The notes beneath the pieces were generated by a model. That model was given only the letters and a program-made list of their open reading frames with translations, was not told where the DNA came from and ran no database searches. A stretch of DNA of 64,000 nucleotides from Halichondria panicea (lineage: Eukaryota > Porifera > Demospongiae > Suberitida > Halichondriidae): positions 4,160,169 to 4,224,168 of the forward strand of contig NC_087386.1 in assembly GCF_963675165.1 (NCBI RefSeq), read 5' to 3'. Positions 1 to 15,256 of this stretch are shown here, piece by piece. The number at the start of each line of letters is the position of its first letter. Within the stretch, counting starts at the first letter, position 1. Position numbers and translations under genes: made by a program.

Positions 1-270
1 TACTTTAGCGACCTTTTTCCATTGGGTACAGAATCACTTAAGCTGTAAATATGCACCTCAAATAAATAACACCTGTGCCAACCCAACATGCAAGTTTAAG
101 CTTCTTAGCTTTTGCTTGCTTTTTTATTCAACAACAAAGCTTTAACATCAAAATCTGCCACTATTAAAACTAATAACTTGTTGTGTGGAGGCTATCCATG
201 CTGTAAACGCAGTACTGTGGCAGCCAGGTGAGCAGGCTCAGATATCATGAACAAACAAGCCAACAGACTA
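1..270 (+). repeat. Dispersed repeat, copy 1 of 3
   Basis: Shares blocks such as CCAACATGCAAGTT, AAATCTGCCACTA and GGCTATCCATGCTGTAAA with 47568-47830 (same strand) and with the reverse strand of 9417-9690. No coding sense was found. Probably a non-autonomous mobile repeat; neither end is defined because the copy touches the window edge. Confidence 0.6.
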
Positions 271-481
271 CTATATCTGTGGCCGCTCACACGCCTCGGG
301 TAAAAATGCTTGTTTTGTATCAATTGCACAATACTGTTAATATTCCTAGCAACATGTACATATAAACAGATCAATTATCAAGAAACAGTGCAAACACCTG
401 TTACAGTTACAATTATGGCTCTCACCAGGTGCTTCTGAAATTCAAGCAGTTATATTTATTAATTGTGGAGGTTGCACTCAC

Positions 482-3400
482 TGTTTCTGGCCATAGAGTT
501 CCAACGTGACAGTGCTGAACACCACATGAATCTCATGGGCCACAAACTGAGGAGTGATGGGTGTGTGAATAGTGTATCAATTGTAAGCATGGATAGGCAG
601 GCAGGCATCACAGAGAAGTGAAGTGGGTGATGGCCAGAGGGTATGTTTGCTGGACAATTATACTATAAATGCATGCAATAACAGATGAATGCAGCACCAA
701 TGCATGCTAAACTGTAAATGCTGCATGAGCACTTACATCTTTGGGGTACTCGATGTACTCTTCATCAGGAGAGTAGCCGATGGCCTGGTACAACTCTTGT
801 CTGCCCTTGTCATCTTCCTGAGCTGACACTGACAATACTGAAAAGCAAATAATTAAAGTAATAACTGCTCATGATCTATTCACTGTGGGACGTGCATGAC
901 ATATGCACTATACAGATATATTCACAGCAATAACACGTAGTATGAGTAACATGGTACACTGAGACTGAAACTGCATATTCTCATAATTATGAATCAACCC
1001 ACCTTTCTCTTCCTCCATGCTCTTGCTCTTCTTGGTCCCTATAATCTTCTCTGGTATATTTTCTGGTATCTTCTCTGGTGCCTTCTCTGAAACAGTCTTT
1101 GGTACTGTCTTGGCCCATGTACTCTTCTCTGGTATCTTCTCTGGAACAGTCTTTGGTACTGTCTTGGCCCATGTACTCTTCTCTGGTATCTTCTCTGGTG
1201 TCATCTCTGGAACAGTCTCTGGTATTGTCTCTTCTATACCCATCTCAAATTCTTCTTCAGCAGCCGACACTGCCACTCCAGCTCCTGCACTTGCATTTTC
1301 CTGTTTATCCGATGATTTATGCTTTTGTCTCCATCGTGAGAAAATGTTTCCCTTCTTCTCACTGCCATCTTTGTCTTTGGCTTTTTTGCTCTGACTGGAC
1401 TCAACCACCTTTCTAGACTCACTGGCAGGGAGAGGGTGTGTGGGGTTTTTGGAGGGCCCAATATCAGAGGCACCACTTTTTGATGTGTATGTAGTCGTAC
1501 TCGTTTCTGTATCTTTTCGAGTCAACATCACATCCTTATCTTTGGGCTTCTTGCTCTGATTACTGAGCTCAGTCCCTCTTTTAGAGTCATCAGCAAGGAG
1601 AGGATGTGTGGGGGGTTTGGTGGGTCCAATACCAGATGCACCACTTTTTGGTAGGTGTGTGGTCATACTCGTGTCTACCTTTTTAGGGGCAGGTAGTACG
1701 CTCGGCATGCTAGGGCTGCTTAGACCAGGTGTGGTGAGGGGATGCAAGCCTATAGGGGTGCTTGTGGTCTTGGAAAGGTCCATGTGAAGTACTTCGTAAG
1801 AGGAAATGTCTTTTGATTTCTGGGGGTACCAAAAAGTTGAAGTGAAAACATACATGTACATGCACATGCATGTGTCATACTGTAAGTGAACACATACACC
1901 AGACGGAATTGGGTGTGAGATTAGAGGCAATCTACGTTCACTGCATAGTAATGATTTCACAAAAAATGATTCGATCTATATACGGTTAGAATTTAATCAT
2001 TTCATGTAGAAATGTAAGCCATGATTAGAAAAACAGTCCAGTTTTTCCACCTAACCCACATATGTACATTGGAATATTCATTAATCTCTCTCACATACGC
2101 TACATGTATAATTTTAAGAAATAAATAATCAATAATTAATGACACAGCTAAAAGCTGACTTTCTCTCTCTCACCTCTTTCTTTTTCTTTTTCCTGTATAC
2201 CAGAATGTTGAACCAGTCAAGTTGGTCTTCCAATTCCTAAGGAATATTAATTATATAACTTCTCAAACATGTACGTTATACGTATGTATTTATACAGTGA
2301 TTTAAACACTCAGTTTTCGTATGAGGTCCAAGCAAATTGTAGTCTATATACACAAGCATGTACCGATATGTACAGATGTACAACATGGTATTGACCAGCC
2401 CAGCTATTATCATTATAGTGGCAATTACTCATACACCAGAGCATGACGCGCGTACCTGTATCGTGGTGAGCAGTGAGGAGGAGGGGTTGATGGAGTGAGT
2501 CTTCTCACGGTACTTCTCAACATAAAGCTTCACAGTCTCCCTGCAAAAACCAAAAAGAGCACTCAGTACATATAAGTAGTACATAGTTTACAAAGCATTT
2601 GTTTCTAGTAGTGCACGTAGATGTGCCTATAGGGTGAATAAACTTCTTAATTTTTAACAGAGGAACATATCAAACAACAGAACAGGCTCACAAATACTCC
2701 GCATTTTGTTCCATTTGATGATACTACTGCCACATTTGCATACAATAATCAACTGAGATATAGTACCACACCTATGCTTCTTGATGTGTTTCCATGACCA
2801 CATCTTGGTCTTCCTCATGACGTCCTCCTCCAACACGGCAGAAATGGCGTACCTCCACCACGCCCTTGGGTCCTTACTCACACCCTTAAGGGGCTTATAC
2901 TTGAGGAACTTCTGGTTGACCATGTGACGGTCAAATGATTCCACGGTCAGTAGTAGAGCCTTCATCTAGAGAGTGAATACGAATGATGAAGCTGAGCTGG
3001 CTAATGCCTTTTGCCATGTTTTACTTTGCTCAAAAAGTATTAGAATGTTATAATTATAGAAGAAGTTTGTTTTGCATTATGATTATTGTTGCTTGCGATA
3101 ATAAACCCACACAGTTATTATATAGAAGAGGAGCTTAATGGAAACAGAAGTCTATCTGATGGCTTGATGAATGATCTTCAGGGACAGAAGCATGCAGATC
3201 TGCAATGTAAAAGCTGTAATAAGTATAGAAAGTTTATGCAAACAGATGATGCTATAAAAGATTTTGAAGAGACTGCCTTCACTGTGAGTCAAACTAGCCG
3301 TAACTCAAGAAAGAAACTTGAGTTTGCAAATCCACAAATCAAATCCAAAAGAACGTGGCTAGAAGCCTATAGTTTTTGTCGCATTGCAACCATTGAGCAG

Positions 3401-6400
3401 TTGAAGCTAAAACAGACAGACAGACAGATAGACAGACACACACACACACTGTCAGTTTTACCATATTCCTCGTGCGGCTACGCCTCCAAGGCATAATGAG
3501 GATAAGGCGACGAGTAAATGTATATAAGTTTTTGTGGGAAATATTGCACACAGCTGATTAAAGAATATAACTACATGTATATGACCATATGGTTTATGGA
3601 AAACAGAAATGTAATGTTAAAAAACACACTACGAGACAACCTTTTGATTTTATACTCAAAATGTGATGGTTTAATGAAACAATTAACACCTAATCTATGA
3701 ACAAACACGATTGTCGATACACAATACAAGCATGCACTATGTAACCCTAACCCTCACATACATAGAGGTGACTTACCTGTGACTGATGCAAGGAGAACAC
3801 AATGTCCTCACACTCAAGGCCCATTAACAGCTGCAGGATAAAAACTCACTTCACACATGGTAATAATAATTATAAATTATAAATTGTACATCATAAGAAA
3901 ACATTTCATTGCACAGCATAATTATTCTTTAATAGCTAACAAATATTTCTTGCTATATGTAAAAAAATCTTTCAAGTAATTAATGATTATGTTACAGTAT
4001 ACGTATAGCATTACTCCATGCTCACCTGAGGTAGGGAGAGGTCAACGCCGGGCTTGAGGTTGAGCTTCAGTTTAGCAACAGCTGACATCGGGTTGAGCAC
4101 TAAGAGATAAATATAATATATTATGATAAAATTATAAAAAGTACGCACTCACAATAAGAGTTGGTGAGTGGCAGGGGCACAGCTGGTCTTGCTATTAAAT
4201 CTCTCATGGCATCCTGGATACACAAAAATTGACAGTAGTGCACATGCACATGCACATGACAATGATAATCGTATACTACTACATGCAGTTTGTAACAAAA
4301 AGCACCGCACAATCTACAATAGGTATAGAGCCAGGACTTACAATCATCTGCTTGGTGGAAAGGTCAGGAGATGCAAACGATGACACGTCAGACGTATTCA
4401 GGTACAGCCCCAGGCAGTTCATCTCTATCAGCTGCATGAAAGGAAGGAGATCATACAGACATGAATGCACTTAATCATCACACACAGCACTTGTTGACGA
4501 ACATTTTTGCATTAATTTTGCTGCATGCAGGCTAATCTGTAATTGCAGGGAAACTCGAAGAATGGGAAATGATTGACTATGATTGATGCTAAAAATGATG
4601 CCAAAAGTACAAAGTCTAAAATTAATGGCTGCATCATATCAGTAGAGCCTTGCAGCTCTCTTCTCACTCTTTCAGCACATTCCTAGTCGATAACAGCTTG
4701 TATTCAACAGTTGGGTGAGTGTCTAGTACACAAAAATTACGGCAAACCTAGTTACAGCGCAAGGATTAAACCTACGTCAATCACCTTCCAATATGATATC
4801 ACATAATTATGACATGTAACATGCAACACCCACTAGCTGGGCTTGAAAGATACTCACCTTGTAGATGAGGGTGGCAGTCTCTCTCACCACGCCAGGCACC
4901 CAGTTACTATCAGTGCTCTGTATGTATAGCACAAATAATACATACACTCAATAATATAACTACCGGCCTATATACGTATAATTGTTAAGCGTTTACAGAC
5001 TGAGGTAGTCGCTATAGCAGCTATAATACACAGAAAGCTAAGTACATATGTATATTATGTATACACATGAACTATAATGATGATATTGGTGTATTGATTT
5101 GAATACAATCTCAGTGGACTCTCACCAATCCGGAATGCCAACTACGTTTCTTAACGAACAAAAGTTCAGAGTATGTAACGTTATAAATTATGGCACTTTA
5201 ACTACCAGTAACCTCTCTATATCTACTTTTGACTACATCGTAATTCACTAATCAAAAACTTTCAGGATGCCCTTTGGCCTCAAGGGGTCTGAAATTAAGA
5301 TTCAATGTGATAATTAATACAAAATGTATTTACATTATACTAACCCCTTCTCCTCACACTGTATAATGGTTTCACTCTGGCCTCACCTTCAGATTTATGC
5401 TGTGTAGGGTGACCCCGGCTGCCAGCATGGTGGAGGGATTGGTCACATGATCTTCAAAGCGGACATGAACGTCACGAATTTTGACCTGTAGTATAATAAA
5501 ATGTAAGTAAGATGTATAAGTGCACCTGTATGTATATACGTACATATGTAGGAGCTATATACCAACTGCATAAATTAAACACAGTGTCTTTACAGGAGCT
5601 ATTATACTTCGTTTCATTTAAATCATTAAGGCCATGCAGAGACCAATTTCATTACATCTGTTTCAATGGAATTTTGTCAAAATTTGGACCTGTCTGGCAG
5701 GTAATATTTTTATTACTCACAAGTTTCCTAAAAAAAAAAAACAGTTACAATATACGAGTTTTTTGGTACTAGCTACAATACTTATAGTTCTTTCTTCACA
5801 ATAACGGAAAACCAGTTATATATCCTACTTTCATGCAGTTGCTAGGATATGCCCATGGTATAACTGTGATACCGTATTACTAGCAAATGAAAAACCTTTG
5901 CAAATGAGCCAAATCAGCAGGATAAAAAGTTTAGAGGAGTGGAAGATTTGGGGGTGCGTATGCGCGGCGCAATTATTTGGCCACGCCCACTTTTGTTAAC
6001 CACACACCCTATTACATGCTAGTGCATCAGAGTAGATCTAGTCACCCCACAGAATATAAAAAGCCTGTCTCCATGGTAACAACTGCAATGCACATGTGTA
6101 TTTAAGGTACATGCCCATTATTATATAGAAAATTTTGCTAAGCCATAATCGAAGGCCAAATAATCGAGGTTTTACTGCATCGCAACTATCCTTAATTGAG
6201 GAATCTTTTAGAACATGGTCGTCATGATAGGAACACATAAGAATCCTTGCGTTGTATACAATGTATAGGTAGCTCGGTCTCATGCTGTATCTATTACATA
6301 CAAAAATGCTCTAACAAATACATGCACACTATTATAATAATTATAGCTAGCTGCACAAATATTTACGGTACAACATGCGGATATATCTCGAAGGTTTGCG

Positions 6401-9400
6401 TATAGAAAGGTTTTCGCGGAATAGCAGCCTTTTTAGCATGCATGCATGCATGTGATATAAATGTAGGGATCGCGCGGTACATGTTTATAGCTAGCAAACA
6501 TTTATACCCACAAAATACACCCGCTATACAGTACATGTATACTTTACAATAGACAACAAGGACAATCTCAGCTATCACTTAATTGTGATTATAAATAGGC
6601 CTTTACGCAAACATAAAACATCAAGCTCAAACTTTACCCGAAGATTCTTGGTAATGTGCACTATCAGCTTCTCAGTGAATGTGTCCGGTTTGCCAGAGTC
6701 CTTTTTCTTTTTTTTGTCCTTTTTGGCATCTTCTGCAAATTATTTAACACATAGTCTCTCTCAACAAAATTATATGATACACTGACTTGCAAGCAGCTAG
6801 CTTGTTCAAAATTAATATGTTCAAAAGAAAAGTTTATAATTAGTGCCTACTAGCTAAAAAGAGGTCGTTCATCATTAAAAATAACACAATCATTATGATT
6901 AAGCGAATAAAATGTTATGAGAATTTATGCAATGGAACTCACTCAATTTCTTTTTCTTCTTCTTGAGAGCGTCCCGATACTCTTCGATCTTTTTTGTTTT
7001 TTCCTTTCTTTGTCTCGCCAAGTCCCTCTCAGGGTTGTACCTTGTGTCTGCATATATGAGCAGATCGGTATATACTCTGTGTACTTAAGGTTACGGCCAA
7101 CCGTTTGCTCATTAATTATTCATGAGCTAGATCTAGTGATCTTTTCCAGCTAGAATGAGCTGGAAGTCCAGCTGAAACGCAGTAGTCATTTTATGGCTCG
7201 AATAGACATTTTTACTATAAAGCTTAGGTACAGTCTACTGTAGCTTCACTATATGCAGGGCGTGTAGAAGAGATATTTCGAAAAAAGGCTACTGAAAGCT
7301 CACAAGAGGCTGTTTTCCTTGGCTCTGGCCGCCATTTTAAGTGGAGTTAGTCTACATATTATTATTTTGTGAGAGTTTGTTGGCCTGGAAAGAAAAAAAC
7401 GCTTCTACACGCCCTCCAGAATGGTAAGAAGCATCATATAAGACCAAGAACACAGAGCTAGAAGTGTTTTTGGAAGTTTAAAATGACTACTAGTTTTGTG
7501 TTGTTTCTAGTAACTTGATGATCGCTCAGAGCTTCCACTGGAAGATGTTTTGAAGATTGATACTTGTCATACAGATTGATACACCAATATATATTTATCA
7601 TGTATGTGCTTCAAATTTCTCTCATGGCATTTATAGTTTCACAAAAATCATTATAAGAAAATCATGAATATTCATGAGCAAACTGTTTTTACCGTAACCT
7701 TAAGGCCTGGGTCAGGCACTGATAACATTAATTTTATTCATTGCCAACATTTATTAATTGCAAGTGAAATCACGTGTCCAAGGTGCTTGCTGTAGCTAGC
7801 TGCTGGAACTATTCTCCAATATCTTTAGCAACAAATGCGGTGGGCTTACACGAGGTAAGAGTACTTGTTTAGGCCCTTAAAAGATAGTCATGATTATGTT
7901 TCCAGCTGGGGAAATTAATATGTGCAAACCTGCCTTAGCTATGCTGGCTTCTTTAGCTCTGACAGCCACTCTAGACGTAGCCTCGAGACCAGGCCGATTA
8001 AAATACGGCCTGGTCTCTATTGCATGGGTGATAGTGCACATGCGCGAACTGAGTTCCCCAGAATCTGGGGAATTCGTTCACGTTAGTAAACCTTTGTAAA
8101 ATTATACCGTAAACTAGTTTGTTTACTAGTTTCTTTCCGTATTATTTTTAACAAATACTTGTCTCCTGTGGCTTTATGCCCTCTATTGTGTTGTCAAGAA
8201 GGCTTACACACTTGTCTAAAGCCAAAAGAGGCTCTCTACGATGGTCCTATGGTTGCAGTTGGAAGCACAAAGTCAAAGACTTGCCATAGTCTGTCAGAAA
8301 CCCTTTTAAGTCTTTAAACTCTGTCTCCTGTGAAGCTGTGGCTTATGTTCTCTATTGCGTTGTCGAGAAGGTTTACACACTATTCTGAAACCAGAAGAGG
8401 CTCACATCTACCTCTATGATGACCCTATGGTTGCAGTTGGAAGCACAAAGTCAAAGACTTGCCATAGTCTGTCAGAAACCCAGTTCAAAACATGATGACC
8501 ATACAACCATCATAGAAGTAGATGAGAGCCTCTTTTGGCTTCGTGTGCAAGCCTTCTCAACACAACACCATAGAGAAGGCCACAGCTAGTTAGCTAGCTA
8601 GGCTATAAAAAGCTTCATATAGTACATGGGCGTGGACGGCCACGCCTATAATTAATTACCCATGCGATAGGTACCAGGCCGTATTTTAATCGGCCTGGAT
8701 TCGAGGCTACTCTAGACGTAGGCTATGTTGTGTATCTCAAAAATACAGTAACTGTTACTCTTCCCCAGCTGGATTCTAGTACTTAGCTATGAGATGTTCA
8801 TCTAGCCTTGTTTTTGAAGCTTAATCTTAGCTTCTTAATGTCCGCATTTGTAATTCTTCTTACTAAAACTGCCATGACGTCATCACTATTTATGGGACTA
8901 ATTAGCATAATTGAATTAAGCTAATAAGTTTTTTGGAAAAATAAAACATTGAGCTTCATGTTGAATCATTTTGATGTAGCATACACTGTATATTGCAAAT
9001 AATACAGCAGTATGAACATAGTGTTAAATTTTGGAATTTAAGGCTAGACCCGGGCCCCAGCTACCCAGAGTACACAGATATATAATTAAAACCACATGCA
9101 TAATTATATCAAAGTATACTATAATTATTAGAAACTCGATCCTGTCAACCTAAAGTCTTAGTCCACTTCTCTTCATATCAATTCTAACCCGTCATTAGCG
9201 TGCACTGTACTGGACTCTAAACATTCCAGCTTAACATTATTACATGCATTCTTAATCGCATATGAAAAGCTGTAGAAAGACTGCAAAACATTAATTAATA
9301 CAAGGCTGGAAGAGGATGTGAAAGTTGGCAGTAACAAATCAACTCAACTGGCCCTCTAAAATCTAGTTACCTGAGGCCGTGCCGCTGCAAGTGGGTATAG

Positions 9401-12400
9401 TAGTCTATTGGTTTGTGACAGGATAATCTATTCACCTGGGTGCTATAGCACTGCATTTACAGCATGGGTAGCCTTAACACAACAATATATCTTAGTTTAA
9501 ATAGTGGCAGATTTTGATTTTAAAACTTCTTTGTCAAAGAAAAGCAAGCAAAAGCTAAAAAGCTTGAACTTGCATGTTGGCAGCTAGCTAACTACACGCG
9601 GCCTATATTTGAGATAGCTAGCCTACGTATTTACAGGTGAAGTGATCCCGTACCAAAAACAATGGAACAGAGTCACTACGGTAGACGGTAGAATGCTAGG
9701 ATTGTGACTGGTTGTTGGCTGACTATGGATCCTATAATGCTCTGCCAGGCTGGACTTGGGAGCCATACTTCTCTAAGACTCTGTGGCAGGTTTCTTTGCT
9801 GTGATCCCAGTCCACAGTGCATGTCTCATACGTACCACTAAAAAACTCTGTTCTCAAGTGTTTCAGCATGCCTCCAGTCTGATTTAGTTTTATTGCTCTT
9901 GAGTTGCTGTGCTAGTCATACATGCTACATGCACTGCATTATATGACTCCTCTGGTTTCTTTATAAGCATGTCACCAGCCGAGGGTTTGCACTTTAGTGC
10001 TCTAGTTCTATATCCCTTTCCTTGCCATTCGTGAAATCTGGAACAGGAGCGTCTTTAGGTCGATCAATTAGTGTGGATCCGGCCTCACCACTCCTCCATG
10101 TCATTCTATTAGTCTAGATCCGGCTAGCAATTCTAGCTGGGACTCCCAGTTCTAGCTCCTTTTGTTTAGCGTGTCAGAGACTGGGAGAAGATGATTGGCA
10201 CTCCCTGGCTCCTTTGGATGTACAGCTGTCCAGATCCCTAGAACATACCCTCCATTCTGACGAGTTATCAGTGCATAGGGTGCTTACTAGATTCTTGCCA
10301 GCCAGTACAGTTCAAGCTACACACAGCACCGCTCAACTATTCTCTACCCCATTATCTAGCTAAATCTGGTCCAACTAGACAGCAGACACAGCTAGTTAAT
10401 TCAGTAAAGCCAGGGGTAGCCCTACTTCTACGGTTGTTCAGTACCCACGGTAACAATTCCTCTGGGCTGGGCTAACTAGTTGAGCCACGCCTCCCAATTC
10501 TCAAGGCTAGGTACATGTCTCTGTCTAGCTGCTTCTTCAGCTTCTTGCTCAGTTTTGTGGCTTAGAGAAAGGCCAGCTACTCAGGGGGAAGAGTCCAGAT
10601 GAAAGTCTGGCAGCCAGGTGACGTCCAAACGGTCAGTTATTCTTTCCACCAACTTTTTAATCTAGTCTAGTCCTGCTTGCACTGCTACTACTACTGCTGC
10701 TACTCTTCCTAGCTAGTCAAAGGTTTCTTTTTTTTTTTTTTATTTTTTTATAACTACATATGCACAAAGAGACATCAAAGCTTACATCAAAGGACACAGA
10801 TTTTTAGCCTACTTGACTGATAAGGCGGTTACCTAGACTACAGTTTGTTTGTCAGGGAGGAGCTCACATACAACTTCATCTAATTCATCATAACGATTCC
10901 TTACCCATTGTTGTAATTTCTACAACAGATTGCCAAGGAAAGAGATAAAGCTATTAGGGTGTCGTATAGGATTTTGAAGTAGAGGGGGAAAATAAAAAAC
11001 TCAACAAAAGTAACCAGAAAATAGTCAAAATACCCTGTAAGTATGTAACATTGCCAACTATGGACACTCAGTCATACAACTGGTACCTGAATGTAAATTT
11101 TAGGGGGGGGGTTGGAGCCAGAGGGGGATATCCCCTCCCCCTCCTATATGACACCCTAGCTATGATTGACATGTACACGCATTTTCATTATTATTAATTT
11201 TGTGGCACACTACATCAGCAATTATATACATTACAATGGTTCAGTTTTAAATATTATGTTTAAAGTGAATGTCAGGAACTAACTCACGCTATAGCTGTCT
11301 GTGGAGGATTCTTTGTTTGGTATAACAGTTGATCAGAGATCAGCTTGCTTTTTGCAACACTGTAGCCAGCTAGCTATACCGAGGCCGGAGTGTAATATAC
11401 AGCAGCAATTAAGGCAGCATACACGTGCTATTGTTGTACGGAATGAAAACAGCTAATTTCTGTCTTTAATGAACTGCTCCTATTTTCCTTTTCCCTTCTA
11501 CTCGCATATTTTTTACGTTGCAGAGCGCACGGGGACTTTTATTGGAGAACTGCTGTATTAAATATGACCAATATAAATTGGAACACTCACCTAGATCGGG
11601 GCCCAGGATAACGTACACCTCATCGATTGTGATCTCAATGGGTTCCTTGGTCAAGCTCTTCCAGGGAATGTGAGCCTCTAGTTTGCCTGCTCAAAATGTG
11701 GCACATTATATTTTGTTACAAACATTGTAGTTTATTGCGAATTATATTATTGCATGCACATACATGTAAGCTAACTGCTTTTCAAAATGACAATATTTGT
11801 TCGTTCATATCATGCAGGCAGGGGCCCTATATAATGTAATTGTTTGTAATATATGCGTTAATAAGAGAGTGTCGGCACCTTGTTTAAGCTCCATGCAGGC
11901 TGGATTAATTTAATTATGGCTCCTGCTGGAGCTATATATGTGATCGATATGTGATCGATGAAAATTCTAGTAAGTCAGCTGCTCAGACGTACCAATCTGA
12001 GCTGCTTTGACTGTCTCAGCCATGAAGTTAGCTTATTGTGCATGCACACCCTGACGTAGAATGATAAGTCCCAAAAGTTAATATCACGCTGGTTGATGAC
12101 GGACAGACAAATTTTCAGCGTTGAGAACTAAGACGGGACATACTCGCTAAGTCACCCCCGATCAATAAACAAGATGAAACAATTTATATGAGTGAAATTT
12201 GAACTAGCTAATACCGCAGTGCTATAATAATTATTGTTAGGTATACCAACAAAACTCACCGACATAGCTCCTTAAGATACGCAGAGGTACATCAAGGTCA
12301 GCCACAGCCTGTGTTAATTAGCATTAATTGCCATAATTATATAGTCAGTAATAAAATAAAGCTAATGTAACACCAATAGATAAAAGAAGTAGTATGTGCC

Positions 12401-15225
12401 ACAAAACAATGATTGAACCAAAAATGCGGCTGCTTAATATTTATTCTGGGCCTGTAAGCTAGCAAGTACATACGTTGAACAGATATGTATATCTATATAG
12501 GTACTGCATGACTGTTGAGTATACTTAACAGTCATGCAGTACCTGTGGCTGTACTGTGATGACATAATCATAGCAAAAATGAAATAAGCAAAAAAATTAT
12601 GCTTGTGCTTTGCCTATTAAGGTTTGCATAAAAGACTTGGAGCAGTCACTTAAACATTTACAACAGTCATCTTTCATATTGTAACGGTAAATTTATAGCT
12701 CTACAAATAGCTAACAAATTAATACACAGGTACAAGGATTAGTAGAGTCACATGTGACAGCACATACCAAAACTGATTGGGTATACAGCAAATAAATTTA
12801 AATAAAACACAATAAACAGCTACATAACTCACAAAGAGGTCCTCTTTCAACTCCAGGTTCTCTACACGTACATCTCCTGAGGATCAGCACAGGTAATGTT
12901 TCATACATAAAGATCTGCTGAATTATTACCCGAGGTGCGCGGGCGCCCACGAATATAATATTGTTGTTTTGTTACCCGAGGTGTGTGTGGGCGGCGAGTT
13001 TATATCATGTACAGTAGAAATTTTACGCTTGCGAGTTTATACATACATACATGTATACAGTATATAGACTCGAACCATCTCTGGTCGCATTTGGACACTA
13101 TACTATTTAGCTGCATTATAGAGGTGGCTTCATTTTAAAAAGTTGCCACATGCAGCTAATTCACGATTGATTTTACTTCAATTCCAATGGCAAATTTAGC
13201 AGTTTGTCGAGGCCGGATAATCAATGGTGCTCTCTATTTCAGGCGTAAAATCCAACTTTCATTTTTCAAACCAAAACACCATAATTATTATACGTGTAAA
13301 AGTATATTGAAGAGCTAGTTTGGGGCCATCAAAACTGAAAACGAGACGACTGATATATATATGGTGACCGTATATAAGGGCCAGGAAGATTCGCAAGAAT
13401 TTACCTAATTTATCGGACACTTCTAATTATCCCAGACACTATTCTGAAAAATGTTTGCTGTTCTAATACAGCAGACACTCTGGTACTTACAAAACCTTGA
13501 TTAGTTGAGATACATTCCAAGCAACATAGCTTTATAGCCAGCAAGAGTGCTGAAATTATAATTATAGCTTTGAGGATTAGATACCTATGTCGAGTTCGAC
13601 CTTCATAAACTTGTCATAACTTTGTAATACTTCACAAAGTTTCACATACCATTGGATTCCTTGTTAAAAAGCGCTTCTATCTATAATTATGCTGTAGACC
13701 TGATAAGCTCCAACCAGCTAAACGTTAGCATTTTCCATGTAGAAGTCCCTGGCATATTTGTGAACCACAAAAAAGCATAAATGAAGCCAAAATTGACCAT
13801 GTAACTTCTGGGCCAAACTCAATGCAGATAGACTACTAAAACTAGTGCAATTATTCAGTCGCACACTGTTCTATAAAACTTAGCTAGCTCGCATGCAGCT
13901 GCATGCTCGTTCTAATTATTCCAGAAATTTCACGTGCTCTGTTCTAATTACACCCAAACAATTTCCAAAATAATTATTTGTCTAGAGGGTTTAACTCAGG
14001 TTGTTGCCATAATAGTTACATATTGTATAAATTCGAGATACCAGAAATTAAGTGATGTGAGCTTGCTAGCACAACAGTAGATCTACCACAGGCACCTTAG
14101 CTACACTGAAATCTAAGGAAAAGTTGAAGGTCAAGAGCCTAACAGGTTGTTGCCATAATAGTTACATTGTATATATTCGAGATAATAGAAATTGATGTGA
14201 GCTTGCTAGCACAACAGTAGATCTACCACAGGCACCATAGCTACACTGAAATCTAAGGAAAGGTTGAAGGTCAAGAGCCTAACGTAAACATTGTATGCCG
14301 CACATTTCATTGCCATAATTATGACTGATGCACGCCCCGCCTCCTCTGAAATGTGGGATTAATAAGCACGAGTAACAAGTAATGGCAAGGCTTCTAATTG
14401 CATGAGGCGAAGCCAAATGCTATTTACCTTGCCATTGCTTGTTATAAGTGCTTATTAATCTCTTATTGCCACGAGTGTTGCAAGCTGCGCTGTGCTAATA
14501 CCTCTCGTCATGTTATGCTTTCAATCAAAAAGCATTAGTGTTATAATAGTAATTTTACATTAAAGTTATATATATAAACTCACTGAGAAGAAAAGACTTA
14601 TTTACATGCATCGATTGTTGTTATCTATTGTATTATGTGGCTTACCGGGACCTCAAGAAAGAAGAAAATTGATTCTTCCAGGATCTGGAGTTCAGTGTAT
14701 ATAATATCTATCATATAACTGAGAAGAAAAGACTTGTGTACATGCATATTGTTATCTATATTGTTGTCTATTGTATAATTATGGTTGTGTTTTGTGGCTT
14801 ACCAGGCCCTCAAGAAAAAGATTTTCTGCCAAGAGGATCTGGATCTGTTCTCTCAGGGATGAGCACGCATGCGCATTACATCCACAAGAACAATTAAAGG
14901 GTGTGTCCAAAGAGATCAAGTTCACAATGGCTACTATAGCTATAATTATATAGCTGTTTTAACAAATTTTTTCTGACTCTTGTAGCTAACAAAAAGCTTG
15001 CGCTTTAGTGCAAGGCTAACTCATATGTTGAATAGAAAGTTTGTGCGAACAGATGATGCTATGAAAGATTCTAAAGAGACTGCAACAGCCTTCAACGTGA
15101 GTCAAACTAGCCATAACTCGAGAAAGAAGCTAATCCACGAATCAAAATCCAAGAGAACGTGGCTAGAAGCCTATAGAAGCTGTTAGTTTTCGTCGCATTG
15201 CAACCGTTGAGCAGTTACAGCTGAA

Positions 15226-15256
<31 letters not shown>

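Noticed and set aside
1017-1416. Plus-strand hydrophobic repeat frames (FSGIFSGIFSG)
   Set aside because: Antisense shadow of the VPS13 linker exon, which has splice-consistent sense on the minus strand.
3086-3496. 136-codon plus open frame
   Set aside because: Lies in a dispersed repeat that recurs at 15010-15305, where the frame is broken.
14771-14953. 60-codon plus open frame
   Set aside because: Lies in a locally duplicated, non-coding intron segment; the sister copy does not keep the frame.
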